Shown piece after piece: positions 12,474 through 24,535 of a DNA stretch of 64,000 nucleotides. The stretch's first letter is position 1. Every line of letters starts with the position of its first letter. The notes below the pieces were generated by a model. It saw nothing but the letters and a program-made list of their open reading frames with translations. It was not told where the DNA came from and did no database searches. The stretch is from Psettodes erumei (taxonomy: Eukaryota > Chordata > Actinopteri > Pleuronectiformes > Psettodidae). The stretch spans positions 1,054,001 to 1,118,000 of the forward strand of contig JAFBJZ010000863.1 of the NCBI GenBank assembly GCA_016785225.1, written 5' to 3'. A program made the translations under genes and the position numbers.

Positions 12474-12665
12474 AAGATCCGTGGTCAATTAGTTGGACTT
12501 GGGCTGCAGGAACAGGTCCAGATTTGCAAGCCCGGCTGGAACGTGAAGGACAAGAAGAACATCTGGCAGAAGCTGACTGGGGCCGTTAGCATGTGGCCTG
12601 TAGCTAGCAGGCACTTAGCTGTCCCTCAGGATGAAGAGCAACTTGCCACAATTCTCCATGGATGA
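12474..12665 (+). CDS. exon-like open frame, unrecognised
   Basis: A 63-codon frame is open from just after a TAG (12471-12473) to TGA at 12663-12665. It has no early ATG, so it would have to be an internal or terminal exon. A pyrimidine-poor TGGGCTGCAG at about 12500-12509 could serve as a weak acceptor, giving a peptide that starts EQVQICKPGWNVKDKKN and continues with IWQKLTGAVSM. The Trp/Lys/Leu spacing vaguely recalls Myb/SANT-like DNA-binding segments of transposon-derived proteins, but I do not recognise a family. Chance, or a decayed element, is the more likely reading. Confidence 0.13.
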   Translation, partial: KIRGQLVGLGLQEQVQICKPGWNVKDKKNIWQKLTGAVSMWPVASRHLAVPQDEEQLATILHG

Positions 12666-14051
12666 ACGCAAAAGCGTCCGACGTGGATTGTTCTTTACGG
12701 AGGGGGAAGAATTTTGAAAAACAAACTCACGCCTCGTCTTAAGTGTCTTTGATTTGAGGGCAACACGCAGTGAAAACAGACATGTCCTCCTGTAAGCAGC
12801 TTATCACGACCCACGCCAACATTTTATTATCAGGCAACCTCTATCGGCGGCAGTTACTGTGGTGGGGGGGCAGGTGGTTCAACATGTAGCACATACACAG
12901 TTGTAAAGCTTCGTTATCTGAGTAACTGCAGCCGTCGGTCGGCTTCTGACGTCTCTCATCAACCCTTCCCTCTCATTCCCTCATCATACTGAATAAACTC
13001 TGCAGAGGAGATCAGCAGTTTACACTTAAACCAGCCCGTCTGGTAGCGACACTCAGAGATCATATTATTTGATGGTCAAAGTGAACATTACCTAAAACTG
13101 CTGACCTGTATCTGCAGGATTTGATACGCTGCACTGCTGCTGCATGATTGGCGGATTGGATAATAAAATGAACAAGCAGGTGTATAGGTGTGTGTATATA
13201 TATATGCATAAATTCAGAGTGTGCTCTCTGTGCTGCAGGTAAATCTTTTGGGGGGTTCAGGTTATAACCAGAGATTTGAATCGACATTCTGTTTAGCATT
13301 CATTTCAGTTCTGCAGTTCATTTGTTTGACTCAAACCAGAGCAGCCACATCCAGAGGGGTTTAACTCAGGTAAATCAAGGCTGCAGACTCCAGCTTCACC
13401 CCCCGCCCGTCGCTTCAGGCTAAAACTTAACATTGCTTCAACAGTTTGGTGAAATAATACAGTTTTTTTCCAAGTCTTCCCTAATTTAAGTGCAATAAAA
13501 GCAAACCAATCTACACGTCTCTTTGAATGAGTTACAATCTTCACTTCAGTCTGTGTTTTTTTTTTTTCTTGACCAATTTCACTCATGGTAATGAACCGCA
13601 CTCTTCATCCTGCATCATTATCTGCTGGCAAATTCCCAGCATGCTCACTTCCTCTCAGAAAATCATCTGCACTGGTGGCACCACTTCTAAAACTTTACTG
13701 CTGGTTTAAGCCTGGCCTCAAAAAACACTTCAAGTGTGTTTTTTTTGTTTAAAGAACAACGACAGTGAATTCACCCTGATTACACACAGCGTAGTGTTAA
13801 AATGACTACACAACGCTGAGGGCTTTTTGTTCGTGGCTGACAGCCATACACTATTTGCTCTGCTATTTAAAAAAAAAAAAAGCATAATCATAAAAGTGTT
13901 CAATCAGCAGGATTCTCACCTGCTGTGATCAGCCAACAATGTTTTCCTATCAAATATAACGAGCAAAGATCCATACAGTCAGTAATTGGATTTCAAGGGG
14001 GAGGTGAAATTAGTAAAGATATTCTCATCTATGCAAAGATATTATGAAATC
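12666..14051. other. noncoding
   Basis: Contains a TA-rich patch (13189-13205), T run (13555-13568) and A run (13869-13881). Small frames on both strands have no support. Nothing recognised. Confidence 0.5.
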
Positions 14052-14104
14052 TGTGTGTGGGTGTGTGTCTGTGTGTGTGTGTGTGTGTGGTGGTGGTGGG
14101 GGGT
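14052..14104. repeat. (GT)n / (GGT)n microsatellite
   Basis: About 40 bp of GT repeat with two interruptions pass into GGTGGTGG and a G run. It directly abuts the interspersed repeat at 14108-14310, which in other fish genomes as I remember them is usually joined to a GT tract. Confidence 0.95.
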
Positions 14105-14107
14105 TGT

Positions 14108-14310
14108 TCTACTCATATTACTCATGTTGTGGGGACTTGATTTTTTATAAGTCCCTATCCTTAAGTTAAGAGTTGTTTTAAGTAAAACAAGACAAGCTGC
14201 AGTTATGTTAAGGTTAGTGCGAGTCACCAGGAAATGAATGTAAGTCAATGGAATGTCCTCTGAAGCGGTGGAGACACGACTGTGTGCGTGCCCGTTTCCT
14301 CGTCTCGTTA
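14108..14310 (+). mobile_element. decayed teleost interspersed repeat (TTGTGGGGAC family)
   Basis: The segment begins GTTGTGGGGACTTGATT and ends GTAAGTCAATGGAATGTCC followed by a GT-rich tail. Both pieces match a very common percomorph repeat that I remember by these two signatures, with the (GT)n tract next to it. The middle is diverged and TTAAG-rich. The copy is noncoding. The superfamily is not known to me. Confidence 0.6.
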
Positions 14311-15927
14311 AATTAATATTCATGTAGAGACAGTAGTACTACGCTGCACAGCCAATTGGATTTGAAAGTCGTTTGGGTGTGTTTATGACTGGAGGATGAT
14401 GCCAGTGGGTGGGATGTGGAGAAAAAGTAATTTCGCAGTCTCACATCCAATTTAGCAAATCTACTTTGTTCAAACGCCGTACCTCACTTAGGGTTTAACC
14501 TTCTCCCTCGCTGCACAGCGCCGGTGGAGTTAATGAATTTATGACTGCCTCAATCAGATCTCTTTTTTTTTTTTGTAACGATAAAGGTTGAGAACGCGGG
14601 TATCGGAAAATCGGCTTTCGCGCCTATCGTGGCTTAACGCATGTAAAGACTCGTGCTGGATTTGAGTAATCTGGTGTTGCGGAGGACGACTGCAGCCACG
14701 GCAACGGCTGAAGGAAGAAGTGAAATCTCAAAAGAAGCAGGTTTGAAGAAAGCCCAGATATTCTGTGGAAGGCAGGCTTAAAATGTCGTCACTAAGTCCC
14801 GTCTTCATGTTAAGCTGCACCTGCAAAGCGCGGCACCCCAATAAACCATACACATCAGTTTAAAACCACGAGCTGTTATCACAGCCTCCATTCAGCCAAG
14901 CCACACAGGCGTCAGAACAGGTGGGTCGCTGAGTGATAAGGCCCGGCTGCAGTTCACCTCACAGGTGTTTGAGATCAGGGCTGTTTTGCCATTTATTTAT
15001 TTACATTTTCATGTTGTAGAATACAGGAAGGAGCTGAGAGGAAACATAACAAACAACTCGAGACCAACAAGTACTGTACGTGACTGTAAAGCCCCTGTAT
15101 GTCGGTCTACTGGCAGCGTTTGTATAAATATGAGACAAATAAGCCCATTTTTAATACATCCCCTTATTTGTAATCGATAACGTCCCTGAATTTCACAGGT
15201 AACACATGATTCTCAAGCATCGAGGGGCCGAGGTGGCGCAGAAGGGAAGTCCCACAGATAAAATCTCCATGACTTAATGTTGTGCATCCACACGTTTCTG
15301 CTTCTGTTGCCGCCTTAATAAAGAAAAATGTCATGTCTCAGTCTCTCTGAGTGTCTGAGGAAATCAATCATATAAAAGCCTGAGAAAACTGGTGTCCCGC
15401 CCATCTGTTACTGTCCCCGTGTTTGTAACGTTGCAGGAAGAAACAGAGCAGGAGTGGAGGGAACGATGAGGGAAATAAATAAAATGTAAAGAAAACATCT
15501 TGCATCAGCACAGCAGGTCTGACAAAGAGAGGACCATTAACAGATGACCCGGTGTGCTGTATCTGTGAGACTGAAGAGCAGGTTATTTTCAGCACCATGT
15601 TTGGCAGTAACCAGCACACAGGTACTGATGCAGCTGTCATGGCTGTATGTCTTCTTTATTATCTGGCCCACGTTATCAAACTGCCCAACATTCAGAAATT
15701 ATAAAAGAGTCCATTCCCCAAATTACAAAAACCCTAATTTATCCTAGTGACTATAGATATACAGATATTTTTCCTTTAATAATTTTAATGTTGACAATTT
15801 CTTGCATTTATTTTTATTTTGTCATCATTTTTCAAGCAAAACATTCAGTGATTTGACCATTGTTGCACTGGGTTGGCTGCAGACACAGTGGCATCTGCAC
15901 GTGAAACTTTGGCTACTAGAAGATATT
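14311..15927. other. noncoding
   Basis: Unique sequence with a T run at 14563-14574 and a short CpG-rich stretch near 14575-14700. Frames up to 93 codons have no support. Nothing recognised. Confidence 0.5.
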
Positions 15928-15949
15928 TGTGTGTGTGTGTGTGTGTGTG
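15928..15949. repeat. (GT)11 microsatellite
   Basis: Perfect dinucleotide tract. It encodes the Cys-Val run seen in two overlapping plus-strand frames, which are therefore artefacts. Confidence 0.95.
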
Positions 15950-18942
15950 AGCAAAGTGACCCACGTGACACCCCCCCCTGTTTATTTGAAACATCCCACC
16001 CAGCGGTTCAGAAAACCGTGTCCTGCAAACACACTCGCCCGTGGAAACTCATTTGATGTACGGCTTTCTGCTAACGCTCGCCGCACATTAGCTCATTTTT
16101 ATGGTTTCTTATCCAAAGCCGCTGCCTTCTTTTTTCCCCAAACACTTCAGGTGTTACCTTTGTGGCCCGATGTAATTTATTAATCTGAATCTTTGATGAC
16201 ACAGTCTGGCTGAAAACCCACCCCTGCAGCTGTAGGGTGCGGGTCCACGCCACCAGGCGTTGCCGTGGCTGCGGCTCCGTTCATTTCTCTTATTTTTCCC
16301 CATGACGGTGCAGAAAGTAAACAGTAAGAGGCCACATATCATAAGGCTGCTGGGACTGCAAGTTGCTTTTCTAATCTAAAATCTTCGCCTTGTTGCCTTA
16401 AGGTGCACCCACTTAAAAATAATTCTCCTTCATCTGCACATAGTACATTGCCTATTTGATGTATTGCATTATTTCCCCCTGGAAGTTAATGAATTGATTT
16501 TGGTTTGTTTTCTCCCATTTGTTGGTAGCAGGGACTTCAAGAATTGGTTTTACACTTGCTGAATTGACCTTGAGAAATACCAGTGCTGTGCCCTGATTGG
16601 CTATTTTCAAAGCGCTGCTGATACGTTTGTTTTTGCTACTTTGCCGTCATATGTTGTCATACATTGCTCCAAAGTAATCTGATGGGATTTTAAAAAAATT
16701 TATTCCACAGTTCAGCTGTTTAATACACGTTCCTGTTCATTCACTGACCCCTTTTAGCTTTGCTGGCACATGTGGCCGCCCTCTCCAGGGAGCATCTTTC
16801 CTCTGCGAGCAATTTCCTCTTTTCTAATGCTCCTATTTTGCTTATTGCAGGTTCCCCTGTACAGATAACTCTCGACATATAGTACCTCAAATGATACTTT
16901 ACTAAATTGCCTCTTGAGCAATTTATGCCCAGCCGCTTGAGTAGGCTGTACACTCACATCTTTTTATGTCTTAACACTGTGTTAGAAATAGTTTTCCTCC
17001 CACCAGACATGATGCGCTGCTAAAGGCAGGGCTCCAGATTGAACTGTAGATATTAGAATTTCACCTTGACTGGCAAAATTCACCTTTTCATTTAATCTGC
17101 CTTTGCTCTCCCACCACCTTTTGACAACTTTACTCCGGCGCTGCCTCTTCTTCCTCTTTGCGATGGTTTCCCCTCACGACAAACAGCCCCGCTGATGTGC
17201 ACGGTTTAATTTTAGTTTTGTGATACTCTCGTCATCCCCAAAGGAGAAACTCTGCTACAGTACAGTGCCGCTGGGATTTTTTTAAATATTTTTTTTTTCC
17301 AAGGACACTTCAGTCGGGTGAATGTTTGCCGTCACGGGGATTATTTTGGCGTAGACCTTCACGCTGAAGGACAAACGCCCTGCTCATTGCTGCATCGTGC
17401 CGCGCTACTTTCATCCTGATGCAATTTAGTGTCTCGTTTGAGTGGGGAAGCAGTTTTCTGGGGAGAGTATGTTGTTATCCATGTCTGCTATCTATACAAA
17501 CTATGGCTAAAAAAAAAAGATGATTATCTCCTGACTTCACTCCTCCAACACAGATTTTTGGGCAGGTTTCTAAAGGGAAGCTGCTCAGCCAGAGTAGCGC
17601 TTGATAACTGTAGTAAATAAAAGTTTCTGACACACATTTCTACCGGCCGTGAAGAGGATAATTTTGGTCTTTCTCAGTCATTCACAACGTTCCACTTTTG
17701 CTCTAAATACCTCCCTCCTCCAAACGGAGAGAACTAGGCCAAAAGTGACGCATTTCTCAGGACTGCACCTTTTTATAGAATCACATTTTCTCCCGCTCTT
17801 CGCCAAAATGGGAATTAATTGCTCCTGCCATGCAACATTTATAATGTTCAAGGAAAAAAAAGTGAGGATGGCCATCCCGTGCTGTTTGTGTACCCGACTG
17901 GGAACGCTCCTGTGCTCTCCTTTCCTTTTTTTGTTTTTTACCCCCATCACTTTTCTTTTCTCGGCGTGTTACAGTCCAGTACATATTCAGTTTTTCTTTG
18001 TTCTGTTGATTTCAGATTGAAACTTTTCAACAACAGTTTTCAGCAAATTGCACTGTGTGGCGATGACTGTTATTTAGTTTGTTTTTCATAATGGTCTCCC
18101 CGCTGTTCCAAATGGTACCACATCATGTACTTTTAACTAGGATTTTGAGGACGTCAGTTGAACCTTTGTGTATTTTATCTTTGCCGTCTCAGTTTCAGCC
18201 CGTCTTCCTCACTGTGAACTGCACCCTCCTTATTGATGGGCAAAATTTATGCAACATGTACTATATCCTCACATGAAAAATAAGTCAGTACATTTACCAA
18301 CGGGCTCCAAAGCAACCAATAAGTCTGACCACTTCAAAGCCTTTTGCACTGATTTCGACCCATGTGGGCTCCACGCCGATCTTCTGCCCCCGTCAGAGGG
18401 ATGGAAACACATCAGCAGTAATTTGTTTGAAGTTTAGGCAGCTCACAGCATTTATTTAAATTTGGGCAAACATCGCGTTCGCAGTTAAAGGGAAATGATC
18501 ATTTACTGTTGCTCGGAGACGGCGTTTTGAGCCTCTTATTAAACATTTTTCACGGCAGAGCTCTTTTGGCTCGTCACAGCAGGTGAAGCACAGATGGATT
18601 TAATAACATTAACGACTGCTCAGCTTCCAGTTACTGTCCCAGTGAGATGGTCCACTCAGTCCACCTGGACTGGGATCATTAATGTTAACATGGGCTGTCT
18701 GGGCTGCATGACTCTGGTGTGCAGGATGATGCAGCTTCCACAGTGGAAAATCCAAGTTTTCATTTTCCATGTCTCACTCTGAACGGAAATACTAAAGGAT
18801 GGTTTAATATTACAGACTCTTGGACAGTGTGTACTTATTTCATATTGAGAAATATATCATTTTAGATGAAGGCCTCTTACTGTACATGCTGTTTGAGGAT
18901 TCAGTCAAACAGTGCGTGTCATGAAGTCTTCTGTCCCAACAG
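15950..18942. other. noncoding
   Basis: Mixed unique sequence. Frames of 60-123 codons (largest 17649-18020) overlap frames on the other strand and have no family resemblance. No repeat recognised. Confidence 0.5.
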
Positions 18943-18977
18943 GTGGCAAACCAACCCACTCTGTGTCAAGCTACTGG
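18943..18977 (+). other. exon-like 35-bp segment with splice-site edges
   Basis: A pyrimidine-rich acceptor (CTTCTGTCCCAACAG) lies just before and a GTGAGT donor just after a 35-bp segment. All that supports it is the pair of splice signals. Two frames are open but too short to judge. It might be a microexon or an exon of a noncoding transcript, or chance. Confidence 0.1.
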
Positions 18978-19479
18978 GTGAGTCACCTCCACCGCCATTA
19001 GTCAAGTCAGAGCTGCCATTTTGTATTTGACGACGGTTGAATAAAAAAATGTTCTTTAAACAAATCCCTTCTTCGGTGCCAAATTGTTATAGTGTGTCTG
19101 CAGCAGACTTCGTGAGAATCTGATTTGTCGGTGTTGTTTTAGTGAGCGGGTGTGTTAGGGAGACATTATTGATGAGGACCATCCCTGAGGACAGCTGAGC
19201 ACGGTGCACATCCTTACAACTACCCTACCGCATTCACAGTCAGTGAGTGAGTAAACAGAACTCTTGTCCTTTTTACTTATTTCTCTACATTTCCCATCAT
19301 GAGGTTTGACTTTTTTTTCTCTATATTTTGTCACTGCAGTGTTGGGCAGGCCTGCTCTCAAACGCACCACCCACGCAAAGCAAGTTCCCACAGAGGAACC
19401 TAAAAAAAGCATTTATAATAATAACACTCACCACACTGGGTCCATTCATCACTATTGTTTCAGTTTTTAATACAGTCAG
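18978..19479. other. noncoding
   Basis: Nothing recognised apart from a 10-bp palindrome GCAGGCCTGC near 19345 and chance frames on both strands. Confidence 0.5.
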
Positions 19480-19745
19480 TCGAGTCGCCTCGGCCAACGC
19501 AGCCGCACGCTCCCATGTGTCCCACATGTAATTAGCAGGATGATGTGAATTGAGCACCCCAGTCAGCGGTTCACGTGTACATGACCGCAGCATCTGTGTT
19601 TGTGTAATTTACTTGATAATGCTCTGATGATAATTAAAACCAGCAGAGCTAACATGGCAATAAACGCAAGTGGAATTAATATGTGGAAAATGCGATGTTG
19701 ATAGGACCCGCCTCGGAGTGCTGTTAATCCTTTGAGCCCTGGTTA
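19480..19745. promoter_or_regulatory. candidate conserved noncoding element
   Basis: Unique sequence with repeated homeodomain cores: GTAATTAGC (19528-19536), GATAATTAAAAC (19629-19640) and GGAATTAATATG (19673-19684). It has no low-complexity tract. The texture is that of a vertebrate developmental enhancer. Conservation is untested. Confidence 0.25.
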
Positions 19746-22126
19746 GGGTACTTTGGAAGATAAGTTGTGTGTAAGTTGAATTCAAATGGGTTTTTGGCAT
19801 GTATGTACACGCTTCCTACAAAGGGCAGCTATGCTTCTAATAAAAAAAAAATGTCTTAGTGTCATCTGTAATCACCAGGATTACACAGTACACCATGAAA
19901 TTCTTGTCGACTGTTTCGAACAGTACTTCATGATGAGGAAAGCTCTAACTTTAAATGCAAATCCTGTCTAAATGAGCACTGAGGTTAAAGAAACACAATA
20001 AATTGTGGGCATTGGGGAAAGTGCAGTAACAGGAGCGAGCACGTTTTTGCTGATTGCTGCAGAACTGTGCATTCTGAGTTATAAATCTGAAATTGATTTT
20101 GTTGCGCAATGCCTCAGTTGGGAGGTTTTAAAAGGATGTTAACTACATGCACGCACGCCCAGGCTAACCCCACCACCCGCCACCGCCCCACCCACGCTCA
20201 CACATTCACCCACTTCCAGCGTGGTGCTTGCGAGCGCCGCGAAACCCCCGGGCCTAAAATAAACCCTGAGCCGTCCCTGTGAGGAAATGAATCTCCTCTG
20301 TTACCATGTGTCAATGTCACTGCTGCACACAGTGGAGGAGGCTGCCCTACATAGTCAATCTCCATAAAGTGTGCGTCTGTGTATGTGTGTTTACTTGCAT
20401 GCATGTTCTGCACATTTAGAGGGTGACAGTGTGGTAATAATGGGGGGGGGGGGGGCAGTGATGCGCTGTCACTGTGCTTCTTCTCAAGGTCCGATCGGCC
20501 TCCTCCTCCTCGTCTCATATCTCTTCGGGCCAACTGTCCAGACCTTCAAGGACAGCAACATGTCATGCGGGGGCTTTTCTTTTATTTATTTGTATCACTC
20601 ATCTAGTTTTAGTTTTTTCTTGTTTAGTTTTTTTGGTTTGTTTGTTTTAAAGGAGAAGCACCGCAGAGGTCAGTTCCTCCAGGGCGACTGACAACATCCA
20701 AACAACATCCAGGACAGCAGCAGAGATACAAACGAACGACACGAGCGATGTCCAAAAGCCAATTACACTCAATTTATCACGTCATATGATACCATTCCCC
20801 CTCACTCCTCTCCTTCTGTGTCGCGCAGTAACAACAATTTAACGTAAAGGTCGAGGAACTACTTCTTCAGATATTTGTGAACAATATACAGTAGTTTGTA
20901 TGGGGAATAAAATGGCTGTGTCCTCACCTCACACCCACTGAGAATGTTTTCAGAGCAGTTTTGTGCAGGCGGCCCAACACAGCTGGTCCACGCTGGTTTG
21001 TGTCGACACATTTTAAGGCGAACCACTGCCCGTGTGAAAGCCCTTCTTGCGGCGTTGGCAAGAAAGCAACAGAGATGAAACGGGTCATTGATGTGTGAGC
21101 TTAGAATAACTGTCAAAGCCAGCTTTACACCCCACAAGATATTATTCTGGTGATAGCAGAGGGTGACGCTAACTGCTTTATGGCTTCTTCGTGGCCTTTA
21201 TGGGACGGGTGATCCTTTTAGCACGGCTCACTTTTCCCTATCTGCCTGTACGCTGGCGTCCAATGGGAGACATTCTCCACTTCAGGGTGTGTGTGTGTGT
21301 GTGTGGGGGGCACATTTTAATATGTGTTTCTGGTGAAAATGAAGCTAAATTGAATTTTACTCAGGAATTTGTGGATAGTAGAAACATTTGAATTACACAG
21401 GTATAACCTGCGAATGTTAAAGCAAGTGTGTACTGAATGACTCAAGAACAATGCAGAAAAAAAGTCGTGAGTCGTCATTAAAGACAATGGGGGGGGTTCT
21501 GATTCAAGCTCTGGAGTCCTGACAGAAACGACAGCTACTGAGCTTTTTTAGAACTCCCCTGGATTCGACCTGCACTCTCTCACAGTTCAGGTGATCGCTT
21601 ACATCATTCAGAACAGTTGTTATTGGAAGTTTGTGCTGCCGGGCAAATCCATCATGCAACACCCTGGCGTGGGGCATGATGGAGGCTGGATAGAGCGACT
21701 CATCCAGCGCAGCTACATCACCTCACAATGACATTACAACAATTTGTTCAGCTATTCTGAGCAGCGGCAAAACAAAACAATGTCAAACAAGTCAACAAAC
21801 CGAACCTCCTGGGAACAATCAGACACCGGGCCCGACTGGGCCGGCTTCTCTGGCACCGATCCAACCCACCAACCTCCCTCTCTCTCAGCCGAAGGTCAAC
21901 TCACAGCAATTTCATAAAAAAAACATCTCATAATTCATCCACCATGAAGTCTTATATCTCAGCAAATTACCCAGCTCCTTGCTTCCCACATGTAAACAAA
22001 TCCATGTTTGTCCAAGCAGCAGCACAGATATTCTGTTTGCTCTGATGTGCAGGGTACGGCCATGGAGCGCCTGCTGATATTTACTCACAGGCACGAGTCC
22101 TATTAACATGTCTATCTTCGAGATCA
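19746..22126. other. noncoding with simple repeats and one short palindrome
   Basis: Contains a 14-bp G run (20442-20455), a GT tract running into G (21287-21310), and a perfect 10-bp stem (TCCATCATGC / GCATGATGGA, 21648-21683) with a 16-bp loop. Frames up to 111 codons have no support. Confidence 0.5.
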
Positions 22127-22302
22127 GTGGCGGCATTCATTTGCTGCTACTTATGTTTATTTGCACTACTGTGTTATTTTGCATTTTACTCTTTCCTTTC
22201 TTTTAATCTTCGTTTCCTTTATATTGCAATGCTGAAGGAGCCAATGACTACTCCTGTAATTGTTGCGCACATGACAATAAAAATGAACCTTGAACCTTGT
22301 TT
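22127..22302 (+). mobile_element. 3' tail of a LINE (L2/CR1-like)
   Basis: The segment has the typical look of a fish non-LTR retrotransposon 3' end: TTTGCACTACTGTGTTATTT, a pyrimidine-rich middle, GTTGCGCACATGACAATAAA, and then a short tandem tail (GAACCTT twice). ACAATAAA followed by a short tandem repeat is the hallmark that I used. No coding part is attached, consistent with 5' truncation. Subfamily not assigned. Confidence 0.5.
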
Positions 22303-22479
22303 AGGGAGAATATTGCCTCAATTACACTTTTCCTCGCTATTCTTTGTTTATTCCATTTAAAAAGCCATGACTCGCTGGAGTAAAAAAGCAGTAATTGGAC
22401 TCTTTTTTTTAAAAAGGTCCAATATATATATATGTATATTTACAGAAACTTATGTGAATAATGAGTATGGGATATAAGA

Positions 22480-22741
22480 TAAAACATGTTAAAAATGCAA
22501 AAAAAATTTTAAAAATGTAATATGTCAAAGAAAGGGGGAAAAAGAAGATGCCATAGTATATTATGTCTTAAAAATGCAAAAATGTTTTTGTCAAAAAATC
22601 AAATAAATGTGTTTCAGATAAAAAAATCAAAAGCAAGCAGCAAGCAAATAATTTAAACATTTTAACATGTCAAACAAAGGGGTAATAGTGTTTCATGATG
22701 ACAATGGCGATTGCTTCTTCTCCTTTCTTTGACATGTTAAG
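22480..22741. repeat. AT-rich element with inverted and direct repeats
   Basis: A motif of the form (A)ACATGTCAAAGAAAGG occurs directly near 22518-22537 (one base changed), directly again at 22663-22680 (one base changed) and inverted at 22722-22740. The outer inverted pair extends to about 40 imperfect bases. A second direct repeat (ATGTTAAAAATGCAAAAA and ATGTCTTAAAAATGCAAAAA, near 22486 and 22563) lies inside. The whole could be a small palindromic DNA element or local duplication. Confidence 0.5.
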
Positions 22742-24379
22742 AACCCCGTCCTCTGCCAACATCGCCTTCTTTGAACCATAATACTTCCATAGCATTGACG
22801 AGGTAGTTTTACGAAGCCGCATTTAATCACAGCTCGGAGGCAGGAAACGCTCATGTGTGTCGTTTCTGGAGCGGCCGCATATTTTGTTTTAGGAGCCGCT
22901 GACGAATGGCCTGTTTTGTTAGGTGTAGGATTGGAGATCTTGCTGTACTGAAAGAGTGAACAATGAGAAAAACAAAAACACAGCTCCGAAAGCCATGCAT
23001 CATTACCACGGACGATCCATTAATGTCATCTGAAATGCAGCTTGGACCGTGTGGTTCAGCTCCATTCACTTTGTTGCCCCCGTCAGGACAGAATGAATTA
23101 GACTGTTTGTCAGTGTGTGGAGCAAAAAAAACCATCCACCCACTACACACCCACACACCTTATCTTATTTAGCTGATAAGCACCTCACTGTATATGTTCA
23201 ACATTATCGACACAAAATGAAAATCACGAGAACAACAACATGATTCTTTTTTCCACATTTTGGAAAATTTAGTAGACCTGCTCATGACGTGTGTGAATAA
23301 TAAATGCTCCTAATGTAGGAGCAATGACAAACATTCTGCCAATCAAATTGCAAAAAGAATACATTCATTTTTCCATTTTGCCTCAAAGTTCAACCACAAG
23401 GAAAAAGCCCCGGTCAGAGGAAGAGGACATGAAGTGCCCCGCGCCGCTGAGGCCTAACAAGAAAAACAAATTGGTGTCTGAACCATTTCCACGGCCGCCA
23501 CAAATGAACTCGCTGCAATTTTAGAGTGGCAAAAGGAATTAATGGTGTTAATAAAGCAGGTTACAGGAGGAGTCCTTTATAGTTATCCTCTCCTGAGCTG
23601 AAGGTGACCTCCCTAATCAAACCCAACACCGCACCGGAAATTTAAGGAAGCCGCGCTCTCGAGAGGTTCAGATCTGTGTAATAAACCAATCAAGGCACCT
23701 TCCGATAAGAAATGGACTCTGGAATTAGCTCTCACGTCTGCAGGTAAAACAAATATGAATGGGAAATACATAACCTTCAAGTTTATTTTCAAAAAGAAGC
23801 TGAATTCAGAGAGGACACTGTAGACTCTGCAGCATGTGTTTGACAAACATCATGAAAGGCCGGTAATACAGAAATCATTTATGACATTTAACAAATTACA
23901 GCCCGATTTGATCAACTACAACGTTTGTTTGTGCTCGTAGAAAAAAAAAAAAAAAGAATTCAAAAAGGTTACTGCTCCACCCTGTCAAGCTAAAGGTCCT
24001 CCCTGTTGCCTGAGACGTAAAGAGCTAATGTTGTCTGGAGAGTATTTGTACAGTCGTTCTGTTTTACGAGAAGACAAATGGCACCATGTAGACTCCAGTT
24101 ACGCCTGCGAGCTCACAGCCCAACATTTGCATTTAACAAATTGCATTTCGAGCGTGAAATGCACAGTTAGAAGTGCAGCGTGTCAGAGATGGGAAAAAGT
24201 TTTGGTGTAAAACCCGAAGCGTGTGCTCGATAAAATTGACCTGCCGGATGTCTGCCGCAATAAAAACTGACACGTACGGCGCGTTGTGGATAAATGCACT
24301 GTTTATTGATTACTGACACTAAACTACCGACTGTGTGCGCTTGTACCTAAGATGAAAAATGATTCGGCACGCTGCTCAT
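22742..24379. other. noncoding, one weak exon-like frame
   Basis: Mostly unique sequence with an A run (23941-23955). A frame ending at TAG 23522-23524 reads TTRKKPRSEEEDMKCPAP and onward, after a pyrimidine-rich tract ending CAAAG. It is charged and nuclear-signal-like but short, lacks a good acceptor and matches nothing that I know. Confidence 0.4.
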
Positions 24380-24535
24380 TTATGTATTGAATGGCATACC
24401 CCCGAATTGCACCGCTGTTTCTGTTTTGTGTTCATCGATTTGTCTGAGGCACTCGATGCAGGAGGACACGCTCTCTTCTTTGACACGGCTACAGATCAGC
24501 TGCTTTTGAGGCACATGCATGGAATTGGACAGTAA
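24380..24535 (+). pseudogene. reverse-transcriptase relic of a non-LTR retrotransposon
   Basis: From 24428 the plus strand reads VFIDLSEALDAGGH. This closely resembles reverse-transcriptase motif A of fish LINEs (FxDLSxAFDxVxH), with the metal-binding Asp and the second Asp kept. A little later LLLRHMHGIG matches the usual LLxxLxxxGI step that follows, separated by an extra insert. Stops at 24533-24535 and nearby end the frame. No endonuclease or FxDD motif was found close by, so only a short, decayed piece remains. Confidence 0.5.

Noticed and set aside
21648..21683. 10-bp perfect stem as a possible microRNA or terminator
   Set aside because: Stem too short and loop too large for a precursor. 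Bacterial-type terminators do not apply to this genome.
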